DNA from: Actinomycetales bacterium
GTDB lineage: Bacteria > Actinomycetota > Actinomycetes > Mycobacteriales > Mycobacteriaceae
Length of the DNA stretch: 7,753 nt
Assembly: GCA_012838715.1 (NCBI GenBank)
Contig: DUOR01000306.1
Location: 1 to 7,753 of the forward strand
Direction of reading: 5' to 3'
Shown here: piece by piece, positions 1 to 6,144 of the stretch
Layout of the letters: every line of letters begins with the position of its first letter
Position numbering within the stretch: position 1 is the stretch's first letter
Position numbers and translations under genes: made by a program
Notes under the pieces: generated by a model
Told to the model about the DNA's origin: nothing
The model's input: the letters and a program-made list of their open reading frames with translations, nothing else
Database searches by the model: none

Positions 1-125
1 ATCGCCCGCTCGAAGCCGTCCGGCAGGTTGTCGTCGATGACGCGGACGAGCTCGGTCATGCCGGGGCGCCGGTCGTCGGCAAGCTCCGCGAGGTATTGCT
101 CCACGGTGGTGGCGTCGGATTGCAT
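1..125 (-). CDS. DUF1801 (YdhG-like) domain protein, N-terminal part only
   Basis: The minus strand reads from an ATG at 125-123 to the window edge and gives 41 complete codons beginning MQSDATTVEQYLAEL. The pattern (short polar start, VEQYLAEL, DDRRPGMTELVRVI, NLPDGFE) matches the opening helix of DUF1801/YdhG-like proteins, small single-domain proteins (usually about 110-150 aa) of uncertain biochemical role. The gene lies 69 bp downstream of the large exonuclease fusion gene on the same strand, with a possible terminator hairpin between them, so co-transcription is not assured. There is no strong ribosome site: GGGAAG lies about 9 nt upstream and GAGGG only 1 nt upstream. The hexamer 6 nt before the ATG is AAGATT, a poor -10 match. 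The family call rests on the N-terminus alone; most of the protein is outside the window. Confidence 0.75.
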   Translation of the reverse strand, partial: MQSDATTVEQYLAELADDRRPGMTELVRVIDDNLPDGFERA

Positions 126-158
126 GCCCTCAATCTTCCCAGCTTTCCGACGCGATGG

Positions 159-186
159 TGCGGCACAACTTCGAGGCACAGCCGCA
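159..186 (-). terminator. Possible terminator hairpin after the exonuclease fusion gene
   Basis: An inverted repeat TGCGGC (159-164) / GCCGCA (181-186) starts 9 nt beyond the stop codon of the large minus-strand gene, with a small inner CT/AG pairing around a 3-nt loop (169-175). No T-run follows it. Actinobacterial terminators often lack one, so this is a plausible but weak candidate that would separate the fusion gene from the DUF1801 gene. Confidence 0.35.
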
Positions 187-194
187 GACAAGGG

Positions 195-3100
195 TCAAAG
201 CTCCCGGATTAGCTCCGCCAGCGCGTCGTCACCCCGGTAGCGCAGTCGCGAAACCGTGCGCCTGCGGGGCGCATCGGGTTCGAGGCCGATTGCCTCGTTG
301 AACGCCCTCAGCACCTCGTCGATCGGTGCATCGTCTGGAAAGGCATCGTCCAGTCCGGTGTCATTCAAGAGTTTCGCCACTCCTTGCAGACCATCGCGGC
401 GTGGCGTTGCCACTACGACGTCGAACTCGTCGGGCCGGAAAATCATCCACACGCGATCACCTTCGAAGACGCCCAGGTCGTCCATGAACCGTCCGACGGT
501 ACCGATCGATGCGTTAGTGCGGCCCCACGTCAAACGTTGCGGACCCAGCCGGCTCGGGAGCTCGCGGCTCTCCAAGAAAGCGATGCCATAAAGAGCGGCG
601 ACCCCAGCGCCTACGCCGCTGCCCGAACCCCTCAGGTGATCCCGGGTCACGGTTACAAGAAGTCGATGTTCACCGTCCCTCCAATAAAGATCCCGGGTTT
701 CCTCTGGCAACGCTTCGTTAACGGGTGCCTCCGAAGCATCCGCTTTCGACACCATGCCATCGACCACCGAAAACTCCGGTGTATTCGCGAAGGTGTACAC
801 GGAATTCTCCGAAACCTTGAAGTTCGCGGCCTCCCCGAGAAGATCGGTCAATGGAACACGCCCCTCTGGGGAGGCGTCGATTCGCCGATGGATGAAGTCG
901 ACGATCGTCGTCCACTCCTCCATCCCCCATTCCGCCAATGCCCATGTGTCGGTGGCGCACCGGTGCATCAGGGCTGAAATGGACAACGCGTTCGTGATTG
1001 AAGTTCTCGAACGGTCCGGAATTTTCGCGTGGATCTCGTCGGTGGTCATCGGTTCGCCTCCAATCGACAAAATCGCAGCCGCACGTTCCGGGATACTGCC
1101 GTTTGCGGTCAGAACGACGTCACCATCGACATGCGCCCCGCCGTGGGAAACAAGCCAGTCCCCCAGGACCGATTCGTCGAGACCTAAAGCAAGCGCCATC
1201 TCCGACAGCGACCCCACGCCGTATCGATCCGCTCCGCGCCTAACCTCGGCTTCAATTCGCTCGGGGGCGCCGACAACCAGGAGCCATCCGTCGGCGATGC
1301 GCCAATCATCGGGGCGTCCTTCGGCAACGTCGCCATCGCCGAGCGTTGGCACTTGGCTAATAGCCAGCAATTCCCAAAGAGGGCTGACCGATGACGTTGG
1401 TGTCGAATCGAGCTCCGGCATCAAGGCACGCACATCGCTGATGCGGCGGACCGGTCCGAATCGCGCCGCGACAGCCGACTTCAACAAGCGGACGCCCATC
1501 CCCATGTCACCGAGCCGTCGCTTAACAACCGTTTCAATCTGTCGGACCCGCTCACGAGTGATCCCGAAATCTTCCCCCAACTCCCCGAGGGTTCGCCCAC
1601 CAATCATCCGGTGATCGATGATTGCGGAGGCACGCGGACCTTCTCCCGCAGCCACGTCGTCGAAATCCCTAAGTGCGTGCTCAATGACCCTCATTGCCGG
1701 ATCAGTCATCTCGCCGGCAGCTTCGGCGACCGTCGCCGGCACGTCGATACCTGAGGCCGCGACCGTCGGCATCCCCACCCCTGCGTACGGCCACGCCCCG
1801 ATCAAAGCGAGCCAACCGGTGACGATGTCGGCAGGGGTCAGTTCCCCGGGTTCCAATGGACCATGCCCGGAGTAAACGGACTCGCCCAGATCGAAGTAAT
1901 CCATTGACGCACCACCATCTTTGAGCGCGCGCGATTCAGCACCGGGAACATCCCCGGTAACGGTACCCAGCGGAGCCTCTTTCGCACGATCGGCCACGTC
2001 CGCAGCGTCATCGATTGCCTGGAGCACGGTTGCGTAGACGAAGGAACGCAGGCGGACGCGGCCCACGCCTTGAATGTCGGACAGGTCCTCCACCGTCGCG
2101 AGAAGCGGCTGCGGATAGCTCCCGAACCAGGCTCCGACGGTCCGGTGGGTGGTATCGAGGCCTTCCGGGTGAGTCTCAGGTTCGAGAACCGGTGACATTG
2201 CGTGCAAAGGCACATCGGCACGACTCTCCAGCCACGCCTCAACGACGCCCGTCGCGTCTGGATCGGTGACGGGGACGTCGCCGATCCACGGGAAAATTTC
2301 GGTGAGCCTGAGTTCCCCACCTTCTTCTTCGAACTCCTCGGCGGTAGTGGTTCGCCCCGCGCCCGGCGCACCGGAGGCGAGGACTCTGCCCTGGGGTTCG
2401 GGTGCTGCGGGCACCTCACCCGCTGCCTCTTCCCCGGCGTTCACCGACGCGGGTGCAGCCACCTCCTCGACTGCGTGCAGCGCGGCGAGACAGGCCGCGA
2501 ACTCCGTTTCCGTGATGATGGGGATTCCGAGCGATCTGGCCTTCTTCGCCTTTCCGGACCTCGAATGCACGTCGGCGGCGACCAAAACTACGCTCTTCCC
2601 GCAGACACCACCAACATCCAATCCGGCCGCGGCCGCACGCGATTCCCAATCCTCGCGGGGATTGGCCATTGAGCCGGTGAATGTGACCCGGTCACCGGTA
2701 CGCAACCGCACCTTCGGTGGGGTTTCATCGCCCCGGTCTTCTGCGTCTTCGGCGTCCTCCGCTTCTTCCGACTCTTCCGCATCGCCTCCGGAACCATCAA
2801 CGGCCGGCGACGTCATCACCGGGACGGTTTCGGGCCGCGATTCGACGAGAAGCTCGGCGACTGTGCCAGGGTCAATCGCCAGCTGTCGCGCGATGTGCAC
2901 GATGATGGCCTGTTCGTTTGGGGTGATGACGCCGTCGGCCCACGCTTCCACCACGAGCTGACGGATGTACAACTCGTGCAGGTCGTCGACGTCATCGTCG
3001 GTGAGCCCGTGCGTATGGGCGATATCGAGCAAGCGGGCGACCTCATCCGCGTCCAACTCGCCATCCACCAGTGAGTCCGCAAGCAAACCGAAGTACCGGT

Positions 3101-3830
3101 CCGCCGCGTCATCCAAAACTCCTGGGGCGGAATCCGTGATGCGGCGCAGCCATTCGAGTTCCTCCCTCAACATCATCTCAATCGACGAGGCCTCCGGGGA
3201 CTTTCCGATCGGGAAGGCATCCGGGAACAAGCCATCATCGCGGGGCAAAAGCGGCAACTCCGAGCGCGGCAGGAGGGATAACGAAAAGTCATCGAACTCA
3301 AGGGGACGGCAGACGCCGATTTCGTCCGCCAGATCGGGGAACCACACCCGGAACAACTGCGCCGTTGCGTCAGCGTCCGCCAACGCCGTGTGCGCGGACA
3401 CGTTTTCGATGCCCGCGCTGCGCAGGCACTCCCCCAACCTGAACGACGGCCCCGGGCACATACGCCGCGCCAGCGGCAGAGTGTCCAGAATCCAATCCGA
3501 ACCTTTCAAATCGACGCCAAGCCGCCCGAACTCGACGGTCAAGAACCTCCGCTCGAAACTCGCGTTGTGCGCGACAAGCACCCGGCCGCGAATTACGTCA
3601 GCCAAGCGCCCCGCGATGTCGGCGAATGACGGGGCATCGACGAGATCCGACGGGGTCACGCCATGCACACTCGTGTTATCGATGGCGCGATCCGGCTGCA
3701 CCAACGTCCGCCACCGCCCCTCAACAGCGCCGGTGGGGTCAAGCTGCACTACACCGATCTCGAGAACTCGATCGCGGTTCACGAATCCAGTTGTCTCCAA
3801 ATCGATGACGGCGAAGGAATGATTGGGCAT
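195..3830 (-). CDS. Multidomain DEDDh exonuclease - TerB - BRCT - sigma-70 region 4-like fusion protein (1211 aa)
   Basis: Start ATG 3830 was chosen because GGGAG lies 5 nt upstream and MPNHSFAVIDLETTG is a typical exonuclease beginning; the frame stays open to an ATG at 4040, but that would overlap the divergent SDR gene. Domains seen: DEDDh exonuclease at residues 5-165 (D10, E12, HNASFE 88-93, H147, D152; E93 replaces the usual Asp); TerB-like helical domain at about 218-335 (ADGVITPNEQ); acidic Glu/Asp/Ala linker 348-370; BRCT at about 372-450 (VTFTGSM, AAGLDVGG, GKSVVLV); low-complexity linker 451-506; HhH/alpha-CTD-like segment at about 565-605 (DLSDIQGVGRVRL); sigma-70 region 4 HTH at about 732-775 (TLGELGEDFGITRERVRQIE); HARE-like winged helix at about 911-968; another possible winged helix 970-1030; unassigned C-terminal domain 1045-1145. 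By family knowledge, the N-half should trim DNA or RNA 3' ends and the C-half should bind DNA or RNA polymerase. The combined role is unknown. No signal peptide or membrane segment was seen, so it is probably cytoplasmic. Confidence 0.9.
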   Translation of the reverse strand: MPNHSFAVIDLETTGFVNRDRVLEIGVVQLDPTGAVEGRWRTLVQPDRAIDNTSVHGVTPSDLVDAPSFADIAGRLADVIRGRVLVAHNASFERRFLTVEFGRLGVDLKGSDWILDTLPLARRMCPGPSFRLGECLRSAGIENVSAHTALADADATAQLFRVWFPDLADEIGVCRPLEFDDFSLSLLPRSELPLLPRDDGLFPDAFPIGKSPEASSIEMMLREELEWLRRITDSAPGVLDDAADRYFGLLADSLVDGELDADEVARLLDIAHTHGLTDDDVDDLHELYIRQLVVEAWADGVITPNEQAIIVHIARQLAIDPGTVAELLVESRPETVPVMTSPAVDGSGGDAEESEEAEDAEDAEDRGDETPPKVRLRTGDRVTFTGSMANPREDWESRAAAAGLDVGGVCGKSVVLVAADVHSRSGKAKKARSLGIPIITETEFAACLAALHAVEEVAAPASVNAGEEAAGEVPAAPEPQGRVLASGAPGAGRTTTAEEFEEEGGELRLTEIFPWIGDVPVTDPDATGVVEAWLESRADVPLHAMSPVLEPETHPEGLDTTHRTVGAWFGSYPQPLLATVEDLSDIQGVGRVRLRSFVYATVLQAIDDAADVADRAKEAPLGTVTGDVPGAESRALKDGGASMDYFDLGESVYSGHGPLEPGELTPADIVTGWLALIGAWPYAGVGMPTVAASGIDVPATVAEAAGEMTDPAMRVIEHALRDFDDVAAGEGPRASAIIDHRMIGGRTLGELGEDFGITRERVRQIETVVKRRLGDMGMGVRLLKSAVAARFGPVRRISDVRALMPELDSTPTSSVSPLWELLAISQVPTLGDGDVAEGRPDDWRIADGWLLVVGAPERIEAEVRRGADRYGVGSLSEMALALGLDESVLGDWLVSHGGAHVDGDVVLTANGSIPERAAAILSIGGEPMTTDEIHAKIPDRSRTSITNALSISALMHRCATDTWALAEWGMEEWTTIVDFIHRRIDASPEGRVPLTDLLGEAANFKVSENSVYTFANTPEFSVVDGMVSKADASEAPVNEALPEETRDLYWRDGEHRLLVTVTRDHLRGSGSGVGAGVAALYGIAFLESRELPSRLGPQRLTWGRTNASIGTVGRFMDDLGVFEGDRVWMIFRPDEFDVVVATPRRDGLQGVAKLLNDTGLDDAFPDDAPIDEVLRAFNEAIGLEPDAPRRRTVSRLRYRGDDALAELIREL

Positions 3831-4000
3831 CGTGACTCCCGGATAAGGGCCGCTGGCTGACACGACACGTTCAGCAACGACTTGCATGACAAAAGACCGC
3901 GGGAAGAGTTCCGCAGTAAACAAAATCAGGATATCCCTACCTCCGGATTGGCCTCCGTGGCACGATGAGCCCGGCAATCGTCCACGGGAAAAGAGGTTCG
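3831..4000. promoter_or_regulatory. Divergent intergenic region, presumed promoters for the fusion gene and the SDR gene
   Basis: These 170 bp separate two divergently read genes, so at least one promoter in each direction is expected. The part at 3911-3936 is A+T-rich compared with its surroundings. On the minus strand it contains TATCCT (plus-strand 3928-3933), a TANNNT match that would give a transcript leader of about 90 nt for the fusion gene, but no good -35 element is visible. No convincing -10 was found for the SDR gene. The sequence GGATATCC at 3929-3936 is an 8-bp palindrome, too short to call an operator. Confidence 0.35.
3836..3840 (-). promoter_or_regulatory. Shine-Dalgarno sequence of the exonuclease fusion gene
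   Basis: On the minus strand GGGAG is followed by five bases (TCACG) and then the ATG at 3830-3828. This decides the start, since the in-frame ATGs further upstream (3887 and 4040) have no comparable site. Confidence 0.7.
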
Positions 4001-4921
4001 ATGAATCGTCGGAGAAAAGCGGCCCGGACAGCGTCGGCAAGCGTCAATGGCACCGGGCGCGAAGCACGGCCCGGGGACAAGACGGACCGGAAGGTGCTCA
4101 TCACGGGCGGCGCGTCGGGGTTCGGGCTGGAGTTGGCCAAGCAGTTCCTTGGGCGCGGCGACCGCGTCGTCGTCACGGACATCCACGCCGAGGCCCCGGA
4201 CACCGTGCTGGCCCTCGGCCCGCGCGCCGAGTACCGCACCCTCGACGTGACCAGCGAGGATGACTGGGCCGCGGCCGGGGCGGCGCATCCCGACATCGAC
4301 GTGCTCGTGTCCAACGCGGGCATCGCGGTGGGCGGCCGCGTCGAGCGGACGTCGATGGAGACCTGGCAACGCGCGTTCGACATCAACTTCTTCGGGTCGG
4401 TCCGCGGCGTGCGCGCGTTCGTGCCGCTGCTTCCCGACGGTGCCCAGATCGTCCTCACCGCATCCCTCGCCGGCCTGGTGCACCCGTCGGTGATGTCGAC
4501 GTACAACACCACGAAGGCGGCGCTGGTCGCACTGGCCGAGACGCTGAGTTTCGAGCTCGCGCACCGCGACATCGCCGTCACCGCCGTGTGTCCCACCTTC
4601 TTCCGGTCGAATTTGCGGAACTCGCTGACCGGCGATGACCCGCGTGCCGACGACATGGCCGGCTTCCTCCTCACCCGCACCACCCTGACCGCCGAAACCA
4701 TTGCGCGGCGGGCGATGCGGGGGATCGAGGCGCGGCGGGTCATCGTCACCACGGACATCCAGTCGACCGGCTCGTTCTATCTGAAGCGTTTCGCGCGCCC
4801 GCTGTACCTGGCGGCGTTCCGGCGCGTCGGAAAGCTCGGCCATGCGCGCATGCAGAAGCCGGCGCCGAAGTCGCTGAAGCGCGGCGCGGGCGACGGGCGC
4901 GCACGTAACCTGGGTGCATGA
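4001..4921 (+). CDS. Classical short-chain dehydrogenase/reductase (SDR), 306 aa
   Basis: This is an NAD(P)-dependent oxidoreductase of the classical SDR family; the substrate cannot be read from the sequence. Counting from ATG 4001, the cofactor-binding TGGASGFG is at residues 35-42, the acidic D60 at the end of strand 2 suggests NAD rather than NADP, NAG is at 105-107, the catalytic Asn is N129 (DINFFG), and the S-Y-K set is S155, Y168, K172 (YNTTK). CPTFF at 197-201 occupies the usual PG-loop position. ATG 4001 is preferred because AAGAGG lies 4 nt upstream; an in-frame ATG at 3965 would add 12 residues but has no ribosome site. The N-terminus (about 30 residues, Arg-rich) is longer than a minimal SDR, and a basic C-terminal tail follows the core. 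The stop overlaps the next start (ATGA). The gene is divergent from the fusion gene. Confidence 0.9.
   Translation: MNRRRKAARTASASVNGTGREARPGDKTDRKVLITGGASGFGLELAKQFLGRGDRVVVTDIHAEAPDTVLALGPRAEYRTLDVTSEDDWAAAGAAHPDIDVLVSNAGIAVGGRVERTSMETWQRAFDINFFGSVRGVRAFVPLLPDGAQIVLTASLAGLVHPSVMSTYNTTKAALVALAETLSFELAHRDIAVTAVCPTFFRSNLRNSLTGDDPRADDMAGFLLTRTTLTAETIARRAMRGIEARRVIVTTDIQSTGSFYLKRFARPLYLAAFRRVGKLGHARMQKPAPKSLKRGAGDGRARNLGA
4906..4911 (+). promoter_or_regulatory. Candidate -10 element (TAACCT) for a leaderless transcript
   Basis: TAACCT fits TANNNT and ends 6 nt before the ATG at 4918, placing the expected transcription start on or next to the A of the start codon. It lies inside the 3' end of the SDR gene. 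No Shine-Dalgarno sequence precedes this ATG, consistent with leaderless expression, although translational coupling through the ATGA overlap could also serve. Confidence 0.45.
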
Positions 4922-5169
4922 ACGCGAAGAAGAACGGCAAGCGCGGCGCGCAGTCGCCGGTGGAGAAGTGGCGCGACCTGAGCCTGGTGGGCAAGGTGTC
5001 GCTGGTGTCGGCGGTGCTGGCGGAGCTGTCGGCGAAGGTCGGCATGTACCGCGACCTCGCGCAGCGGCCCGCGGACAAGGTGCGCGGCCCGAAGTGGGCG
5101 TGGGTGCTGGCGAGCTTCATCAACGGTTTCGGCCCGGCCGCGTACTTCGCCGTCGGCCGGAAGAAGTAG
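4918..5169 (+). CDS. Small PLDc_N-like membrane protein, 83 aa
   Basis: The C-terminal part, about residues 24-83, resembles the PLDc_N module (phospholipase D/cardiolipin synthase N-terminal domain), which also occurs as stand-alone small membrane proteins: a first hydrophobic helix around LVGKVSLVSAVLAEL (23-37), a polar stretch with DLAQRP, then GPKWAWVLASF and NGFGPAAYFAVGRKK, where W-x2-x-F...GP-x2-Y-F...GR is the hallmark. The first 20 residues are basic and polar, suggesting a cytoplasmic N-terminus; the second segment (60-80) is the more convincing membrane helix. There is no HKD catalytic motif, so it is not a phospholipase. The start codon overlaps the SDR stop by ATGA, and TAACCT 6 nt upstream may be its own -10. 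The function of such proteins is not established. Confidence 0.8.
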   Translation: MNAKKNGKRGAQSPVEKWRDLSLVGKVSLVSAVLAELSAKVGMYRDLAQRPADKVRGPKWAWVLASFINGFGPAAYFAVGRKK

Positions 5170-5188
5170 CCCGGCGACCCCCGCCCCT

Positions 5189-5200
5189 TCCCTTAAGGGA
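5189..5200. promoter_or_regulatory. Perfect 12-bp palindrome upstream of the pirin gene
   Basis: TCCCTTAAGGGA is a perfect inverted repeat with no spacer, ending 10 bp before the candidate -10 of the pirin gene and therefore covering the -35 area. That position suits an operator for a dimeric regulator. Without a loop it is a poor terminator for the preceding gene. The regulator is unknown. Confidence 0.35.
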
Positions 5201-5210
5201 CCACCCCGGC

Positions 5211-5216
5211 TACATT
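5211..5216 (+). promoter_or_regulatory. Candidate -10 element (TACATT) of the pirin gene, leaderless type
   Basis: TACATT fits TANNNT and lies 7 nt before the ATG at 5224. No purine-rich ribosome site is present in the intervening AGTTGAC or just upstream. The transcript would therefore begin at or one base before the start codon. No clear -35 is seen 17 bp upstream (TTCCCT). Confidence 0.6.
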
Positions 5217-5223
5217 AGTTGAC

Positions 5224-6102
5224 ATGTCATCTAATCAGGTTCCGGAACAGGCCCGGCCCGGCGTGCGGATCATCCGCTCCGCCGAGCGTTCGACGTGGCG
5301 CGATTCCGCGCTGCTGTCGCGCCAGTCGTTCCCCGCGACGGGGAACTTCGACATGGAGGGCAACGCCTTCGGGCTGCTCATGGTGCACAACGACGACGTG
5401 GTCGCGCCCGGCGAGGGCTTCGACATGCACGAGCACCGCAACGTCGAGCTGGTCACCTGGGTCATGGACGGCGCGCTGCGCCACCGCGACGACGGCGGCT
5501 CCATCACCGGCGCCGCCGGCGCCGAGGCGACCCTGGAACCGGGTATGGCGCAGCATATTTCGGCGGGCCGCGGCATCCGCCATTCGGAGCTGAACGCCTC
5601 CGGCTACCTCGCCGGCAAGAAGCTGCGCGTCATCCAGGCGTGGCTGCCGCCGACGACCGCCGACACCGAACCCCGCCACTCCGAAACCGACCTCACCGAG
5701 GCGCTTTCCGACGGCCTCCTGCATCCCGTCGCCTCGGGCACGCCCGACCGGGCGCCCCTGACCATCGGCACCGAGGGCGCGACACTGTGGGCCGGCCGCA
5801 TCCCCGCCGGCCGCACCGTCGACGTGCCCGTCGACGCATTCGTCCACCTTTACGTCGCCGCCGGAACCGCCGAACTGCACGGGCTTCCCGACGCCGGCCC
5901 GCCGGAATCCCCGGCCGAAACTCCGGGCGCATCTACTTCCGAAGCCCCGACCGAATCCCCGGCCGCAACGCCCTCGACCACGACCGTGGTTCTCGACGAA
6001 GGCGACGTCGCCCGGCTGACCGGTTTCGCGGCCGCCCCGTCGCTCACCGCGACCACGGACACCGAGGTCCTCATCTGGGTCATGGACCGCGGCATCGGCT
6101 GA
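5224..6102 (+). CDS. Pirin family protein (cupin), 292 aa
   Basis: Pirins are bicupin metal-binding proteins; characterised bacterial members include quercetin 2,3-dioxygenase-like enzymes such as YhhW, but many have no known substrate. The first cupin carries the expected metal ligands: H69 and H71 in DMHEHRN, and H120 and E122 in GIRHSELN, corresponding to the His-His-His-Glu set of YhhW. Other family signatures are ELVTWVMDGALRHRDD (75-90) and GMAQHISAGRGI (107-118). The second cupin runs from about residue 177 to the end and lacks obvious metal ligands, as is usual. Unusually, it contains a Pro/Thr/Ser/Ala/Glu-rich stretch at about 222-252 between the strand ending AELHG and VVLDEGDVARL. 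The gene is probably leaderless (TACATT 7 nt before the ATG), and the palindrome 5189-5200 is a possible operator. It could be a quercetinase-like enzyme or a regulator; the sequence does not decide. Confidence 0.92.
   Translation: MSSNQVPEQARPGVRIIRSAERSTWRDSALLSRQSFPATGNFDMEGNAFGLLMVHNDDVVAPGEGFDMHEHRNVELVTWVMDGALRHRDDGGSITGAAGAEATLEPGMAQHISAGRGIRHSELNASGYLAGKKLRVIQAWLPPTTADTEPRHSETDLTEALSDGLLHPVASGTPDRAPLTIGTEGATLWAGRIPAGRTVDVPVDAFVHLYVAAGTAELHGLPDAGPPESPAETPGASTSEAPTESPAATPSTTTVVLDEGDVARLTGFAAAPSLTATTDTEVLIWVMDRGIG
5887..5979 (+). repeat. Low-complexity insert in the pirin C-terminal cupin with a 13-bp direct repeat
   Basis: This stretch encodes residues 222-252, made almost only of Pro, Ala, Ser, Thr and Glu. 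GAATCCCCGGCCG occurs at 5905-5917 and again at 5953-5965, exactly 48 bp (16 codons) apart and in frame, so ESPAE and ESPAA are repeated. It looks like an in-frame expansion in a surface loop between two cupin strands. Confidence 0.7.
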
Positions 6103-6131
6103 GGCCCGGTGCGTCGACAAGCGCATCCACC

Positions 6132-6137
6132 TACCAT
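6132..6137 (+). promoter_or_regulatory. Candidate -10 element (TACCAT) of the Gfo/Idh/MocA gene, leaderless type
   Basis: TACCAT fits TANNNT and is followed by exactly 7 nt and then the ATG at 6145, the same geometry as for the pirin gene. It also supports 6145 rather than the earlier in-frame ATG (6136, which overlaps the hexamer) as the start. Confidence 0.6.
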
Positions 6138-6144
6138 GGCGGAC

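Noticed and set aside
754..1614. 286-codon plus-strand frame within the fusion gene, and a similar 285-codon frame at 2965-3822
   Set aside because: Ser/Arg/Pro-rich composition typical of the antisense of a real gene; the minus strand carries clear domain motifs at the same places.
2349..2372. Walker A-like GAPGAGRT (residues 487-494) in the fusion protein
   Set aside because: It has Arg in place of the P-loop Lys, lies in a low-complexity linker between BRCT and HhH, and no Walker B or ATPase fold surrounds it.
3926..4843. 305-codon and 273-codon minus-strand frames opposite the SDR gene
   Set aside because: They are low-complexity Arg/Gly/Ala/Ser translations with no recognisable motif, while the plus strand encodes a complete SDR with all catalytic residues.
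6113..6119. GTCGACA as a -35 element for the Gfo/Idh/MocA gene
   Set aside because: Only about 12 bp separate it from the TACCAT hexamer, too short for a normal 16-18 bp promoter spacer.
6109..6144. Upstream in-frame starts (6109 and 6136) for the Gfo/Idh/MocA gene
   Set aside because: They lack a ribosome site, and the TACCAT hexamer placed 7 nt before 6145 argues that the transcript begins at 6145.
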